Shown: positions 28,250-28,544 of the stretch, piece by piece
Layout of the letters: each line of letters starts with the position of its first letter
How positions within the stretch are numbered: the first letter of the stretch is position 1
NCBI GenBank assembly: GCA_947384055.1
Contig: CANDFO010000025.1
Coordinates: 1 to 28,544 of the forward strand
DNA: 28,544 nt
DNA from: an uncultured Flavonifractor sp.
GTDB taxonomy: Bacteria; Bacillota; Clostridia; Oscillospirales; Oscillospiraceae
Direction: 5' to 3'
Made by a program: the position numbers and the translations under genes
Notes under the pieces: model-generated
Database searches by the model: none
What the model saw: only the letters and a program-made list of their open reading frames with translations
What the model was told of the DNA's origin: nothing

Positions 28250-28544
28250 ATGGAGCGGGAGGTCTGTATCCGTTGCGGCGGGACCATGGGCCACATCGGG
28301 CAGGAAAAATTGCAGCTGGGGCAGTACGGTTTTTTGCTGGGACATCTGGACCAGCTGGTCTCCGGGGCGCTGACGGTGGACATCTACTGCTGCCACAGCT
28401 GCAAAAAGCTGGAATTCTATGCGGTGGAGGCCCCGCAGGATACGGAAGAGGACGGGGGAAGTATGGCCCGGGTACCCTGTCCAGGCTGCGGCCAGCTGCA
28501 TGAACTGGACGACCCCAAATGCCCGCACTGCGGGAAACGGCTGC
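28250..28544 (+). CDS. Zinc-ribbon protein of unknown function (3' end missing)
   Basis: The first 98 codons of a gene running off the window. The start MEREVCIRCGG has a CxxC pair (C6, C9). A second pair lies in IYCCHSCKKLEFY, and two more are in VPCPGCGQLH and KCPHCGKRL, so at least two zinc ribbons are likely. The Shine-Dalgarno is weak. It is the first gene under the tyrosine T-box, an unexpected partner; tyrS may lie further downstream. Family not recognised. Confidence 0.75.
   Translation, partial: MEREVCIRCGGTMGHIGQEKLQLGQYGFLLGHLDQLVSGALTVDIYCCHSCKKLEFYAVEAPQDTEEDGGSMARVPCPGCGQLHELDDPKCPHCGKRL

Overview
The window looks like a chromosomal segment from a high-GC, spore-forming member of the Clostridia. 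An Oscillospiraceae relative (Flavonifractor / Pseudoflavonifractor / Lawsonibacter type) is my inference. It rests on the complete spoIIIAA-AH operon, the gene order asp23 - nusB - xseA - xseB - ispA - dxs - tlyA - nadK - argR - recN, a Firmicutes T-box leader, and GC-rich codon use.

Layout. (1) Positions 1-6649, minus strand: rpoC (3' end cut by the window) and rpoB, the two largest RNA polymerase subunits. rpoB has its own promoter near 6900-6929. (2) 6650-7419: a non-coding block with a terminator-like hairpin, a plus-strand promoter, the 5' half of a degraded tRNA gene, and an intact tRNA-Thr(CGU). (3) 7420-10447: an accessory patch beside the tRNA. It holds gene debris (a headless ORF, the tail of a BspA-like leucine-rich-repeat gene, a frameshifted small gene) around one intact, separately promoted pair. 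That pair is a 160-aa protein starting with an MKIRTGFVTNSSS motif, followed 25 nt later by a radical SAM/SPASM enzyme with unusual cysteine spacing. A strong terminator closes the patch. (4) 10450-15390: a sigma-E-like promoter and the eight-gene spoIIIA operon, which builds the mother-cell half of the engulfment channel. (5) 15441-27876: housekeeping genes. They cover an Asp23 protein, transcription antitermination (nusB), a TsaD paralogue, exonuclease VII, isoprenoid precursor synthesis (ispA, dxs), a divergent PAP2 membrane protein, an rRNA/haemolysin-type methylase (tlyA), NAD kinase, arginine repressor, RecN and a lipoprotein. Many of these genes overlap or nearly touch, which suggests long co-transcribed units. 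dxs appears to start at an AUU codon. (6) 27931-28544: a strong promoter containing a dyad, a tyrosine-specific T-box leader, and the start of a zinc-ribbon protein cut by the window end.

The best candidate for something undescribed is the SNSSS-motif protein and its radical SAM/SPASM partner at 8013-9594. Gene neighbourhood and family features suggest a peptide- or protein-modifying pair, but the sequence alone does not prove that the small protein is the substrate.
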